Source: Pseudonocardia ammonioxydans (GTDB taxonomy: Bacteria; Actinomycetota; Actinomycetes; Mycobacteriales; Pseudonocardiaceae). Taken from it: a stretch of 64,000 bases of DNA. The translations under genes and the position numbers were made by a program. This document shows, one piece after another, positions 52,806 to 61,135 of this stretch (the stretch's first letter is position 1; every line of letters begins with the position of its first letter). The notes beneath the pieces are model-generated. The model made no database searches, had not been told where the DNA came from, and worked only from the letters and a program-made list of their open reading frames with translations. The DNA is taken from NCBI RefSeq assembly GCF_900115005.1, contig NZ_FOUY01000011.1, positions 62,001 to 126,000 of the forward strand, read 5' to 3'.

Positions 52806-53353
52806 CCCGGGCCGAGCCGTCGCCGGCCCGCACGGCGACCGGTGTCCACTGCACGGTCGTCACCGGCGCCGACATCGCCGAGCACCACCGGATCCGGCAC
52901 GCCGTGTTCGTCACCGAGCAGGGCGTGTTCGCCGACAGCGACGTCGACGCACACGACGCCCGCCCGGACGTGGTGCACGTCCTGGCGACGCTCGGCGGGC
53001 AGGCGGTCGGGACGGTGCGCCTGTACCCCGTCGACGACGCGGGCCTGTGGCGCGGCGACCGTCTCGCGGTCCTGCCCGGACGCCGGACGGCCGGGGCGGG
53101 CGCGCCGCTGGTGCGCTTCGCCGTGGCGACCGCCGCGGCCCGCGGGGGCACCCGGATGGTGGCCCACGTCCAGCCACCGAACCGCCGGTTCTTCGAACAC
53201 CTGGGCTGGACGGCCGGGGGAGTGGAGACCTACGCGGGCTTCCCGCACGTCGCCATGACGATCGGCCTGCGCCACCCCGGCGGCGAGGTCAGCGCCGGCG
53301 GGGACATCAGTGCAGCACCGGGCGGGGCAGGAGCAGCCGGCCCCGCCGGGTGA
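52802..53353 (+). CDS. GNAT acetyltransferase, MSMEG_0567/Sll0786 family (Nit1C cluster)
   Basis: A 183-residue N-acyltransferase. HHRIRHAVFVTEQGVFADSDVDAHDARPDVVHVLATLGGQAVGTVRLYPVDDAGLWRGDRLAVLPGRRTAGAGAPLVRFAVATAAARGG is the GNAT core, and MVAHVQPPNRRFFEHLGW the C-terminal half. It matches the N-acetyltransferases that sit beside the radical SAM gene in Nit1C clusters. The glycine/alanine-rich tail beyond residue ~165 overlaps the convergent regulator gene by 47 bp. It ends the rightward operon and the region of interest. Confidence 0.85.
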   Translation: MTRAEPSPARTATGVHCTVVTGADIAEHHRIRHAVFVTEQGVFADSDVDAHDARPDVVHVLATLGGQAVGTVRLYPVDDAGLWRGDRLAVLPGRRTAGAGAPLVRFAVATAAARGGTRMVAHVQPPNRRFFEHLGWTAGGVETYAGFPHVAMTIGLRHPGGEVSAGGDISAAPGGAGAAGPAG

Positions 53354-56300
53354 AGTCCTCGCGCAGGTCCGGGGGCAGCCCGGCCCGGATCCGTTCCAGG
53401 GCCGGGTCGCGCTCGGTCCCCGGGCACACCGAGGCGACGACCAGGGCGGAGGCCGTGCGCCGCGCCGCCGCGGCGGCCTCCGCGTCGCGGCCGAGGTGGG
53501 CCAGCGCGAGCGCCTCGTACTTGGCCGACTGGAACCGGCGCGCGTGCTCGAGCAGCTCTTCGGCGAGCTCCGGCCGCCACCGGGCCTGCATCTCGAGCAG
53601 CCGCATCTCGGCCCGCTGGCGGAACGGCAGCGAGAGCTCGAGCAGGGTCGCGGCCTCCTCGACCCGGCTGCCGGCGTCGTCGTCGCGCCCTTCCAGGAGC
53701 TCGCAGTCGGCCAGGGCGAGCAGCGCGTGCAGCGCCTGCTCCAGCTCGAGCGCACCCCCGCCGCTGCGGGCGAGGTCGACCGCGAGCTCGGCGTGCCCGC
53801 GGGCCAGGTCGACCCGGCCCAGCTCCTGCCACAGCCACGACGTCGTGGTCTCGATCCCGGCGCGGTAGTAGTTCACGCCGGCCTCGTCGATCAGCCGGCG
53901 GGCCCGGTCCAGCGACCGCAGCGCACCCGCGAAGTCGCCGCTGTCCCCGCGGGCCAGTGCGCAGAAGAACAGGCTCTGCAGCAGCGTCCGGAACTCCCCG
54001 GTGCGGGCGCAGAGCCGGACGGCCTGCAGCAGCGCGACGCGTGCCTCGTCGAACCGGTCGGTGTGCTGCAGCAGGGCGCCGCGGTAGGCGGTCGCGGTGG
54101 CGGACAGCACGTCGTCGGCGTCGGTGGCGAGCACCTCGTCGTAGGCGGCCGCGGCACCGGAGTAGTCACCGTCCCAGTGCCGGACCCGGCCGAGCAGCAG
54201 CACCGAGCTGCGCCGCGCCCCGGGAGCGGCGGCCGCCGACTCGGCCAGGTACCCGGCCTGCTCGGCGAGGTCCACGGTGGCCAGCGCGTCGCGGGCGTGC
54301 AGCGCGGTCCAGCCGAGCGCCTCGAGGGCGTTCGTCTCGAGCGCCTCGTCCCCGTGGTCGCGTGCGGTCCCGAGCGCGTGCTCGTGGTCGTCGCGCGCGT
54401 CGTCGTAGCGGGCCAGGTCGCAGCGGACCGATCCGCGCCGCAGCATGGCCTGGGCCGCGAGGATCGGGTCCCCGGCGTGCTCGGCCTGCTCGACCGCGCG
54501 GGTGAGCATCCGCTCGCTCTCGGCGTGGGCGAACACGAGGTGGGCGGCGTCCGCGGCCTGCAGCCAGGCGCGGGCCGAGTCCCGGTGGTCGCCGGCGGCG
54601 GCGAGCTGACCGGCCGCCGCCTCGGGGCGGTCGGCGAACAGCGCGGCGGCCCGGCGGTGGCGGCTGGCCCGGACCGGTCGCGGGGACTCGTCGTAGACGA
54701 TCCGGCGGAGGATCTCGCTGGCGAAGCGGAAGTCGTCGCCGTGGGCGCCGAGCAGTCCCGCCCGTTGTGCGCGTTCGCAGCGCTGCGCGCAGACCTCCAC
54801 CGGTTGCTCGGTGAGCGCGGCCAGGTCGTCGAGGGTGAACGAGCGGCCGAGGACCGAGGCCTGGGCGAGCACGTCGCGGACGTCGTCGGTGGTGGTGGCC
54901 AGACGCCGCAGCAGGGCGTCGTGCAGGGTCGCCGGGATGTCCGGGCCGTCGTGCTCCGGGTGTTCCGGAGCCGGGTGCCGCAGCAGCTCGCTGACCAGCA
55001 ACGGCGATCCGCCGGTCCAGGCGAAGAACCGGTCGAGGTCGTGCCGCGACCCGGCCTCGCCGAGCAGGGTCCCGACCGCGGCCCGGTCCAGCGGGCCGAC
55101 GTCGAGGACGACGGCCACGTCCTCCAGGCCCGCGGTCGGGTGCGGGTACTCGCCGGCGTTCTCGGTCGCGACGGTCAGCACGGCGTTGCCGGCGAGCCGC
55201 TCGCTCAGGTAGTGGAGGGCGTCGATGGTGGACTGCCCGGCGTTCTCGATGTCCTCGATACCCACCAGCAGCGGTCGCTGTTCGGCGACCCGGCCCAGGA
55301 AGCCGGCCAGCGCGTCGACGGTGCGCCGGTGCTGCATCTCGGACACGTCGGACGACGCCGCCCGCTCGTCCAGCTCGGGGACCAGCACCGTCAGCGCCCG
55401 CCGGTCCGCGTCACCGAGGAGGTCCGCCGCGTCCGGCAGGTGGTGGGCGAGCACGCCGCGCACGACGTCGGCGAGCGGCTGCAGGTACAGCGACCGTTCC
55501 GCCTCGGCGCAGCGCACCGTCACCGCGGCACCGCCCGACTCCTCGGCCCGCCGGGCGACCGCGGCGCCGAGCGTGGACTTCCCGATGCCGGTCTCGCCGC
55601 GCAGCAGCGCGATCCGTCCGTGCCCGCGGACCGCGTCGTCCCACAGCCGCGCCAACGTCGCGATCTCGCGGTCCCGCCCGACCGGCCCGGCACCGGGCCG
55701 GTGGGCGGCGGCGCCGTGCTCGGGGGCGGGCGTTCCCCGCAGGATCTCCAGGTGCAGCCGGTTCGACGCCGCCGACGGATCGAGCCCGAGCTGGCCGGCG
55801 AGCTCCGTACGCAGGCGTTCGTAGACGGCGATCGCGTCCGCCGGGGCGCCGCGGGACACGTGCGCCCGCATGGCCGCCCGGGCCGCCTGCTCGTCGAGCG
55901 GGTTCGTCGAGAGCGCACGCGCCGTCTCCTCCAGCGCGATCTCGAGCTCCCCGGTGTCCAGGGCCGCCGCCCAGCGGCAGCGCCGGGCCCGGTCGAGCAC
56001 CCCCTCGGCATCGTCCCGGACCGTGTCGCTCCAGTCGCTGTCCGGCTCGTCGGCCAGCGCCGGCCCGGCGTCGAGCAGCCGGACGGCGTGTCCGGCGTTG
56101 CGCAGCGCGGGCCCGGAGTGCCCGTGCGCGAGCTCCCGCTCGGCCAGCGCCGTGAGGTGCGCGGCCTCCACCAGGTCGACCGTCGTCCGCCGGTCGTGCA
56201 CGAGCCGGTAGGCGCGGGGGCCGCCGTCGATGCGCTCCCGGCCCAGCGACCGGCGCAGCCGGCTCACCAGGGACGCGACGTTGCGCAGCGGGTCGCTCGG

Positions 56301-56474
56301 TGTCCGCTGTGGCCAGAGGCGGTCGGCGAGCGTGCTGGTCTGCACGAACTCGCCCTGACGGGCGGCGAGCATCGCGAGCAGCCGGCTCGCACGGCCGCTC
56401 GGCACCGGGGAGGCGAGGTCACCGGTCACCGCGAGGGAACCGATGAGCCTCACCTGGACGACGCCGTCCTGCAT
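53307..56474 (-). CDS. AfsR/SARP-like ATPase transcriptional regulator
   Basis: A 1055-residue protein. Residues ~6-90 are an OmpR/SARP-type winged helix (LLAMLAARQGEFVQTSTLADRLWPQRTPSDPLRNVASLVSRLRRSLG), ~95-245 a bacterial transcriptional activation (BTAD) helical domain, and ~265-560 an AAA/STAND ATPase with Walker A GETGIGKST and LLVGIEDIENAG. The rest is TPR-like helices. No LuxR domain is seen at the C-terminus. Such regulators control secondary metabolism or nutrient responses. Convergence with the Nit1C-like operon makes control of that region possible but unproven. Confidence 0.83.
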   Translation of the reverse strand: MQDGVVQVRLIGSLAVTGDLASPVPSGRASRLLAMLAARQGEFVQTSTLADRLWPQRTPSDPLRNVASLVSRLRRSLGRERIDGGPRAYRLVHDRRTTVDLVEAAHLTALAERELAHGHSGPALRNAGHAVRLLDAGPALADEPDSDWSDTVRDDAEGVLDRARRCRWAAALDTGELEIALEETARALSTNPLDEQAARAAMRAHVSRGAPADAIAVYERLRTELAGQLGLDPSAASNRLHLEILRGTPAPEHGAAAHRPGAGPVGRDREIATLARLWDDAVRGHGRIALLRGETGIGKSTLGAAVARRAEESGGAAVTVRCAEAERSLYLQPLADVVRGVLAHHLPDAADLLGDADRRALTVLVPELDERAASSDVSEMQHRRTVDALAGFLGRVAEQRPLLVGIEDIENAGQSTIDALHYLSERLAGNAVLTVATENAGEYPHPTAGLEDVAVVLDVGPLDRAAVGTLLGEAGSRHDLDRFFAWTGGSPLLVSELLRHPAPEHPEHDGPDIPATLHDALLRRLATTTDDVRDVLAQASVLGRSFTLDDLAALTEQPVEVCAQRCERAQRAGLLGAHGDDFRFASEILRRIVYDESPRPVRASRHRRAAALFADRPEAAAGQLAAAGDHRDSARAWLQAADAAHLVFAHAESERMLTRAVEQAEHAGDPILAAQAMLRRGSVRCDLARYDDARDDHEHALGTARDHGDEALETNALEALGWTALHARDALATVDLAEQAGYLAESAAAAPGARRSSVLLLGRVRHWDGDYSGAAAAYDEVLATDADDVLSATATAYRGALLQHTDRFDEARVALLQAVRLCARTGEFRTLLQSLFFCALARGDSGDFAGALRSLDRARRLIDEAGVNYYRAGIETTTSWLWQELGRVDLARGHAELAVDLARSGGGALELEQALHALLALADCELLEGRDDDAGSRVEEAATLLELSLPFRQRAEMRLLEMQARWRPELAEELLEHARRFQSAKYEALALAHLGRDAEAAAAARRTASALVVASVCPGTERDPALERIRAGLPPDLREDFTRRGRLLLPRPVLH

Positions 56475-56509
56475 GGTCGTCACTCTATCCGTGCGCGGCT
56501 CCGCCGCCC

Positions 56510-56549
56510 GTGAGTGGTTATCGCGGTCAGAGCCGCGATAGCCACTCAC
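56510..56549 (-). terminator. terminator of the acyl-CoA ligase gene
   Basis: Seventeen-base arms (GTGAGTGGTTATCGCGG and its complement, one G-U pair) flank a 6-nt loop, 2 bp beyond the ligase stop codon. This is among the strongest hairpins in the window and also insulates the downstream regulator gene. Confidence 0.75.
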
Positions 56550-56551
56550 GG

Positions 56552-58198
56552 TCACCCCAGTTTCGCCTCGACCGCGTCGAACCCGCCGTCGGTGTAGAGC
56601 GAGCGCACCACCTTCTTGTCGTACTTGCCGACCCCGGTCTTCGGGACCTCCCGCACGAACAGGAACCGGTCCGGGATCGACCACTTCGCGAAGTCGACCG
56701 CCAGATGGGTGCGCAGCTCGTCCTCGGTGAGCGAGTCGTCGGTCGGCACCACGCAGGCCAGCGGGCGTTCGAGCCACTTCTCGTCCGGGATGTTGACCAC
56801 GGTCGCCTCGCGGACCTTGGGGTGCGCCATGAGCGCGTTCTCCAGGTCGATCGAGGAGATCCACTCGCCACCGGACTTGATCAGGTCCTTCGAGCGGTCC
56901 TTGAGGATCACATAGCCGTCGCCGTCGATCGCGCCGACGTCACCGGTGCGGAACCAGCCGCCGACCATGTTCTCGGCGGTGCGCTCGTCCTCGTAGTAGG
57001 CGCTCGCGGTGAACGGGGAGCGGACCCAGAAGTCGCCGACGCTCTCGCCGTCCCACGGCAGCTCCTCGCCCTCCGGGCCGAGGATCCGGATCTCGACCAG
57101 CGGGATCGGCTGGCCCTGCTTCTGGCGCAGCGCCAGCAGCTCGTCGTCGCCGGCGCTCTCGCGCAGCGTGCTCTTGATCGCCGAGAAGCAGATCTGCGGG
57201 GTGTTCTCGGTCATCCCCCAGCCCTGCGTGACGTAGGTGCCGTACTGCTCGGCCCACCAGTTCATGATCGCCTTCGACGGCGCCTGGCCGCCGAGCCACA
57301 TCGTCCGCAGGCTGCTGAGGTCCCAGTCCTGACCGGAGGTGTGCACCGCGTCGCGCATCAGCGTCCCGATCGTGACGGCGGCGTTCATGCCGGTCACCTT
57401 CAGGTCGGAGACCATCCGGACGTAGTCGAGCGGCTGCGGGTGCGCGCCCGGCAGCACCAGCGTGCTGCCCTGCAGCAGCGCGGTGTGCGGGATGTTCCAG
57501 CCGTTGCAGTGGAACATCGGCGCGACCTCGAGCCAGACCTGGTCCTCGCTCATGCCGAGCTTGTCGTGCATCGCCAGGCACATCGCCTGCAGCACCATTC
57601 CGCGGTGGCTGTAGACGACGCCCTTCGGGTCACCGGTGGTGGCCGAGGTGAAGCAGATCGCGGCGGCGTCGTGCTCGTCGAACTCGGGGAACTCGTACTC
57701 GTCGGACTCGGCGGCGATGAGCTCCTCGTAGCTGTACACGTTGGACAGCCGGGTCTCGGGCACGGTGTCGCCGAACACGACGAACGTCTCGACCGTCGGG
57801 ATCCCGAGGTCCACGAGCTCCTCGACGAGCGCGAGCTGGTCCGGATCGAAGATCAGGACCTTGTCGGAGACCTTGTTGATCGTGAAGCGCTGCTGCTCGG
57901 GGAACAGTCGCAGGTTCACCGTGTGCAGGACCGCGCCGGTGCCGGGGACACCGAAATAGGTCTCCATGTGGCGGTAGTGGTTCCAGCCGAGCGTGCCGAC
58001 GCGGTCGCCGTGCCCGATCCCGAGCCTGCCCAGCGCGTTGGCGAGCTTGCGTACCCGCGTGCCGTACTCGCGATAGGTGTACTCGTGGTACTGCCCGTCA
58101 CCGATCCTGGTGATGATCTTCTTGTCGTGGAAGAGCCGCTCGGTGCGCCACAGCAGGGAGCTGAGCAGCAGCTGGCGGTCCATCATCAAGCTCTCCAT
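56552..58198 (-). CDS. medium/long-chain fatty acid--CoA ligase
   Basis: A 548-residue adenylate-forming enzyme: ICFTSATTGDPKGVVYSHR (P-loop, ~185-203), MFHCNGWNIPH (~233), GWGMTENTPQ (~325), GGWFRTGDVGAIDGDGYVILKDRSKDLIKSGGEWIS (~420-455) and PKTGVGKYDKK (~520), whose Lys completes adenylation. It resembles AlkK-type ligases for medium-chain acids. AGGAGG precedes the ATG by nine bases. Its promoter has TTGACA with the spacer operator GAATTCTATAGAG, a motif shared with the lactonase and aldehyde dehydrogenase genes, implying one alcohol/aldehyde/acid oxidation regulon. Confidence 0.9.
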   Translation of the reverse strand: MESLMMDRQLLLSSLLWRTERLFHDKKIITRIGDGQYHEYTYREYGTRVRKLANALGRLGIGHGDRVGTLGWNHYRHMETYFGVPGTGAVLHTVNLRLFPEQQRFTINKVSDKVLIFDPDQLALVEELVDLGIPTVETFVVFGDTVPETRLSNVYSYEELIAAESDEYEFPEFDEHDAAAICFTSATTGDPKGVVYSHRGMVLQAMCLAMHDKLGMSEDQVWLEVAPMFHCNGWNIPHTALLQGSTLVLPGAHPQPLDYVRMVSDLKVTGMNAAVTIGTLMRDAVHTSGQDWDLSSLRTMWLGGQAPSKAIMNWWAEQYGTYVTQGWGMTENTPQICFSAIKSTLRESAGDDELLALRQKQGQPIPLVEIRILGPEGEELPWDGESVGDFWVRSPFTASAYYEDERTAENMVGGWFRTGDVGAIDGDGYVILKDRSKDLIKSGGEWISSIDLENALMAHPKVREATVVNIPDEKWLERPLACVVPTDDSLTEDELRTHLAVDFAKWSIPDRFLFVREVPKTGVGKYDKKVVRSLYTDGGFDAVEAKLG

Positions 58199-58236
58199 CG
58201 AGCAACCCTCCTGAGGTGTGACCTGGGCCGCGTCGG

Positions 58237-58265
58237 ACTATCTCTATAGAATTCTCGACTGTCAA
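58237..58265 (-). promoter_or_regulatory. promoter with operator for the acyl-CoA ligase gene
   Basis: On the minus strand TTGACA, a 17-bp spacer and GATAGT form the promoter. The spacer holds GAATTCTATAGAG, matching the site before the aldehyde dehydrogenase gene exactly, so a repressor bound there would block polymerase. Confidence 0.65.
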
Positions 58266-58398
58266 GGTGATCCGCGCATCTGTCGGTGAGCGTGCCTGCT
58301 TCACCGGCCGATGTCACTCCATGGGCTGGTCATCGCGGTGTCATCGGCGAGGAAACGGACGCCGAGGCCATCGCGGGACGCGGCGGCAGATCGTCGTG

Positions 58399-58427
58399 TT
58401 GACATGATTCTATGGAATGTGGAACGT
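58399..58427 (+). promoter_or_regulatory. promoter with operator for the lactonase-like gene
   Basis: TTGACA, a 17-bp spacer and GAACGT. The spacer contains the palindrome ATTCTATGGAAT, a variant of the operator in the divergent ligase promoter 134 bp away. The 328-bp divergent gap holds no gene. Confidence 0.6.
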
Positions 58428-58526
58428 TCACCGCCTATGGTCCGGGTCACTGCCGGGCCGGGTGCCCGGTCGCGCCCACGGGCGCCGGGCCCCAGCACCT
58501 ACCGCAACGAGGAGGAGGTTCTGGAC

Positions 58527-59342
58527 GTGGCAGACGACAAGATCAAGGTGACGGTCCTGCCGACCGGCACGATGCACGCAGACCTGACGTGGCTGCTGAT
58601 CGACCCGTCGCGGATGGCGAGCGCCTCGAACCCGGACAAGCAGAAGGACTGGGTCGAGGTCCCCACGCACGCCGTCTACATCGAGCACCCGGACGGCAAG
58701 AAGCTGCTGTGGGACACCGGCGTGCCGCGGGACTGGGTGGAGCGCTGGGGGCCGACCGGCCTGGACCAGTTCTTCCCGGTCGACGCCACGACCGAGGACA
58801 TGTGGCTGGACTCGCGTCTCAAGCAGCTCGGCATCGAGGCGGGCGACATCGACTACCTGCTGCTGTCGCACCTGCACCTCGACCACGCCGCGAACGCCCA
58901 GTTCTGGAACGGCACCGGGACGACGATCCTGGTCGACGAGGCCGAGAAGGAGGGCGCGTTCGGCTTCGACGGCTACAACAAGGGCGCGCACATCAAGTCC
59001 GACTACGACGGGCTCGACCTCACCACGATCAACGAGGACACCGAGATCCTCCCCGGCATCACGCTGCTGCGGACCCCGGGCCACACCTGGGGCACCCTGT
59101 CGCTGCAGGTGGACCTGGCCGACTCCGGAACGATGATCTTCGCGTCCGACTCGCTGTACCGCAGTGAGAGCTACGGCCCGCCCCCGATCGCGGCCGGCAT
59201 CGTCTACGACACCGTGGCCTGGTTCAACTCGGTGGAGAAGATCCGCTCGATCCAGGAGCGGACCGACGCGACGATCGTGTTCGGTCACGACCCGGTGCAG
59301 TTCACCGAGCTCAAGCTCGGCCCGGGCAACAGCTACACCTGA
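58527..59342 (+). CDS. metallo-beta-lactamase-fold hydrolase, N-acyl-homoserine-lactonase-like
   Basis: A 271-residue dizinc hydrolase. SHLHLDHAAN (~115) is the HxHxDH motif, RTPGHTWGTLS (~192) the next His, FASDSLY (~215) the bridging Asp and VFGHDPVQF the last His. The closest pattern is AhlD/AiiA-type lactonases, which open acyl-homoserine or other lactone rings. Neighbouring acyl-CoA ligase and aldehyde dehydrogenase suggest lactone catabolism rather than signal quenching. AGGAGGAGG lies eight bases before the GTG. Confidence 0.82.
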   Translation: MADDKIKVTVLPTGTMHADLTWLLIDPSRMASASNPDKQKDWVEVPTHAVYIEHPDGKKLLWDTGVPRDWVERWGPTGLDQFFPVDATTEDMWLDSRLKQLGIEAGDIDYLLLSHLHLDHAANAQFWNGTGTTILVDEAEKEGAFGFDGYNKGAHIKSDYDGLDLTTINEDTEILPGITLLRTPGHTWGTLSLQVDLADSGTMIFASDSLYRSESYGPPPIAAGIVYDTVAWFNSVEKIRSIQERTDATIVFGHDPVQFTELKLGPGNSYT

Positions 59343-59409
59343 TCCGCCGCGTCCGGGCCGGCGCGGGTCGCCGGCCCGGACCGTGGGCGAGTTGGTCCGA
59401 AGACAAAAA

Positions 59410-59422
59410 CTCTATAGAATTC
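59410..59422. promoter_or_regulatory. operator of the aldehyde dehydrogenase gene
   Basis: CTCTATAGAATTC is identical, in inverse, to the operator core in the ligase promoter. TATAGA inside it could be the -10 box, 75 bp before the dehydrogenase start. Confidence 0.55.
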
Positions 59423-59497
59423 CGGCCGGAAGTTCGTGCGGCCCGTGTGTCTGCCGGGTCGCCCCCCGTGGCTGCATCGCGGCCGAAGGAGTGATCG

Positions 59498-60919
59498 ATG
59501 AGCACCCCGACCGAGCAGCTGTACCTCGACGGCAAGTGGGTGGACAGCACCGGCAGCGGCACCGTCCCCGTGATCGACCCGGCCACCGAGGACGTCATCG
59601 GGGCGGTACCGGAGGGCACCACCGAGGACGTGGCGCGTGCGGTGGAGTCGGCCCGTGCGGCGTTCCCCGGCTGGGCCGCGACACCGCCGTCCGAGCGGGC
59701 CGGGCACCTGCAGCGCCTGCACGACGGCCTCGCGGCCCGCGCCGAGGAGATCGCGGCGACGATCGCGCGTGACGTCGGGACGCCGATGCGGATCGCGAGC
59801 CGCATCCAGGCCGCGCTGCCGCAGACCGACGTGTCGACCTACGTCGAGATCCTCGGGAACGAGGAGCCGGAGCAGAAGGTCGGCAACTCGCTGATCGTGC
59901 GCGAGCCGGTGGGCGTGGTCGCCGCGATCACGCCGTGGAACTACCCGCTGCACCAGATCACCGCCAAGATCGCGCCCGCGCTCGCGGCCGGCTGCACGGT
60001 CGTGGTCAAGCCCAGCGAGGTCGCGCCGCTGGTCGTGCGGCAGCTGTTCGAGGCGATCGACGAGGCCGGCTTCCCGCCCGGGGTGATCAACCTGGTGCAC
60101 GGCCTCGGGCCGACGATCGGCGAGGCGCTGGCCACCCACGACGACGTCGACATGGTCTCGTTCACCGGGTCGGTCCGCGCCGGTTCCCGGGTCGCGGAGC
60201 TGGCCGCGCGCACGGTGAAGAAGGTGACCCTCGAGCTCGGCGGCAAGTCGGCGAACGTGCTGCTCGACGACGCCGACTTCGGGTCCGCGGTGAAGATGGG
60301 CGTCGCGAACGCGTTCCTCAACGGCGGGCAGACCTGCACGGCCTGGACCCGGATGGTGGTCCCGGCCGACCGCCAGGACGAGGTGCTCGAGCTGGCCCGG
60401 GCCGCCGCCGAGGGCTTCGTGCCCGGCGACCCGCAGGACCCGAAGACCAAGCTGGGCCCGATGGTGTCCGCGGCCCAGCGCGACCGGGTCCGCGGCTACA
60501 TCACCCGGGGTGTCGAGGAGGGTGCGCGGCTGGTCACCGGCGGCGCCGAGGCCCCGGCCGGGCAGGAGAAGGGCTTCTACGTGGCCCCGACCGTGTTCGG
60601 TGATGTCGATCCGGGCTCGACGATCGCCCAGGAGGAGATCTTCGGCCCGGTGCTCTCGGTGATCCCGTACCGCGACGAGGAGGAGGCGCTGGCGATCGCC
60701 AACAACTCCGAGTACGGCCTGCACGGCGCGGTCTGGTCGGCCGATCAGGACCGGGCCCTGGCCTTCGCCCGCAAGGTCCGCACCGGTCAGATCGACGTCA
60801 ACGGCGGCGCCTACAACCCGTACGCGCCGTTCGGTGGCTACAAGCGCTCCGGCGTCGGCCGGGAGATGGGCACGGCCGGCCTGGAGGAGTACCAGGAGAT
60901 CAAGTCCATCCAGCTCTGA
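59498..60919 (+). CDS. aldehyde dehydrogenase
   Basis: A 473-residue NAD-dependent dehydrogenase with every hallmark: [40 protein letters not shown] (~139-178), [16 protein letters not shown] (~222), [15 protein letters not shown] with Glu near 246, the catalytic Cys in [15 protein letters not shown] (~280) and [13 protein letters not shown] (~375). GAAGGAG precedes the ATG by six bases. It would oxidise an aldehyde to the acid that the ligase activates. A terminator follows directly. Confidence 0.92.
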   Translation: MSTPTEQLYLDGKWVDSTGSGTVPVIDPATEDVIGAVPEGTTEDVARAVESARAAFPGWAATPPSERAGHLQRLHDGLAARAEEIAATIARDVGTPMRIASRIQAALPQTDVSTYVEILGNEEPEQKVGNSLIVREPVGVVAAITPWNYPLHQITAKIAPALAAGCTVVVKPSEVAPLVVRQLFEAIDEAGFPPGVINLVHGLGPTIGEALATHDDVDMVSFTGSVRAGSRVAELAARTVKKVTLELGGKSANVLLDDADFGSAVKMGVANAFLNGGQTCTAWTRMVVPADRQDEVLELARAAAEGFVPGDPQDPKTKLGPMVSAAQRDRVRGYITRGVEEGARLVTGGAEAPAGQEKGFYVAPTVFGDVDPGSTIAQEEIFGPVLSVIPYRDEEEALAIANNSEYGLHGAVWSADQDRALAFARKVRTGQIDVNGGAYNPYAPFGGYKRSGVGREMGTAGLEEYQEIKSIQL

Positions 60920-60920
60920 G

Positions 60921-60972
60921 CGACGACGACGGCGGGGTCCGGATCCGGGTGCGGGCCCGGACCCCGTCGTCG
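60921..60972 (+). terminator. terminator after the aldehyde dehydrogenase gene
   Basis: CGACGAC...CGGGGTCCGG pairs with CCGGACCCCG...TCGTCG, with a small bulge, directly after the stop codon. The long GC stem without a U-tract is common in this GC range. Confidence 0.6.
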
Positions 60973-61135
60973 TTCCGGCGCTGGGCACGGGCCCCGCCAG
61001 GGTTCGCTCGGTGGGAGGCCGGGGTTGCGGGGCCGTCGCGGCGGCGACGAGGTCGGGCCGGTGCAGCGGGTTGCGGCGTGGTCGCCCGGGATCCAGGGCG
61101 GTGCCGGCTCCCGGGGTGGGGAAGCTGAGCGCGCG

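Noticed and set aside
53310..56513. 1067-codon rightward frame opposite the AfsR-like gene
   Set aside because: It mirrors the codon phase of the real leftward gene and has low-complexity Arg/Gln/Gly composition and no motif.
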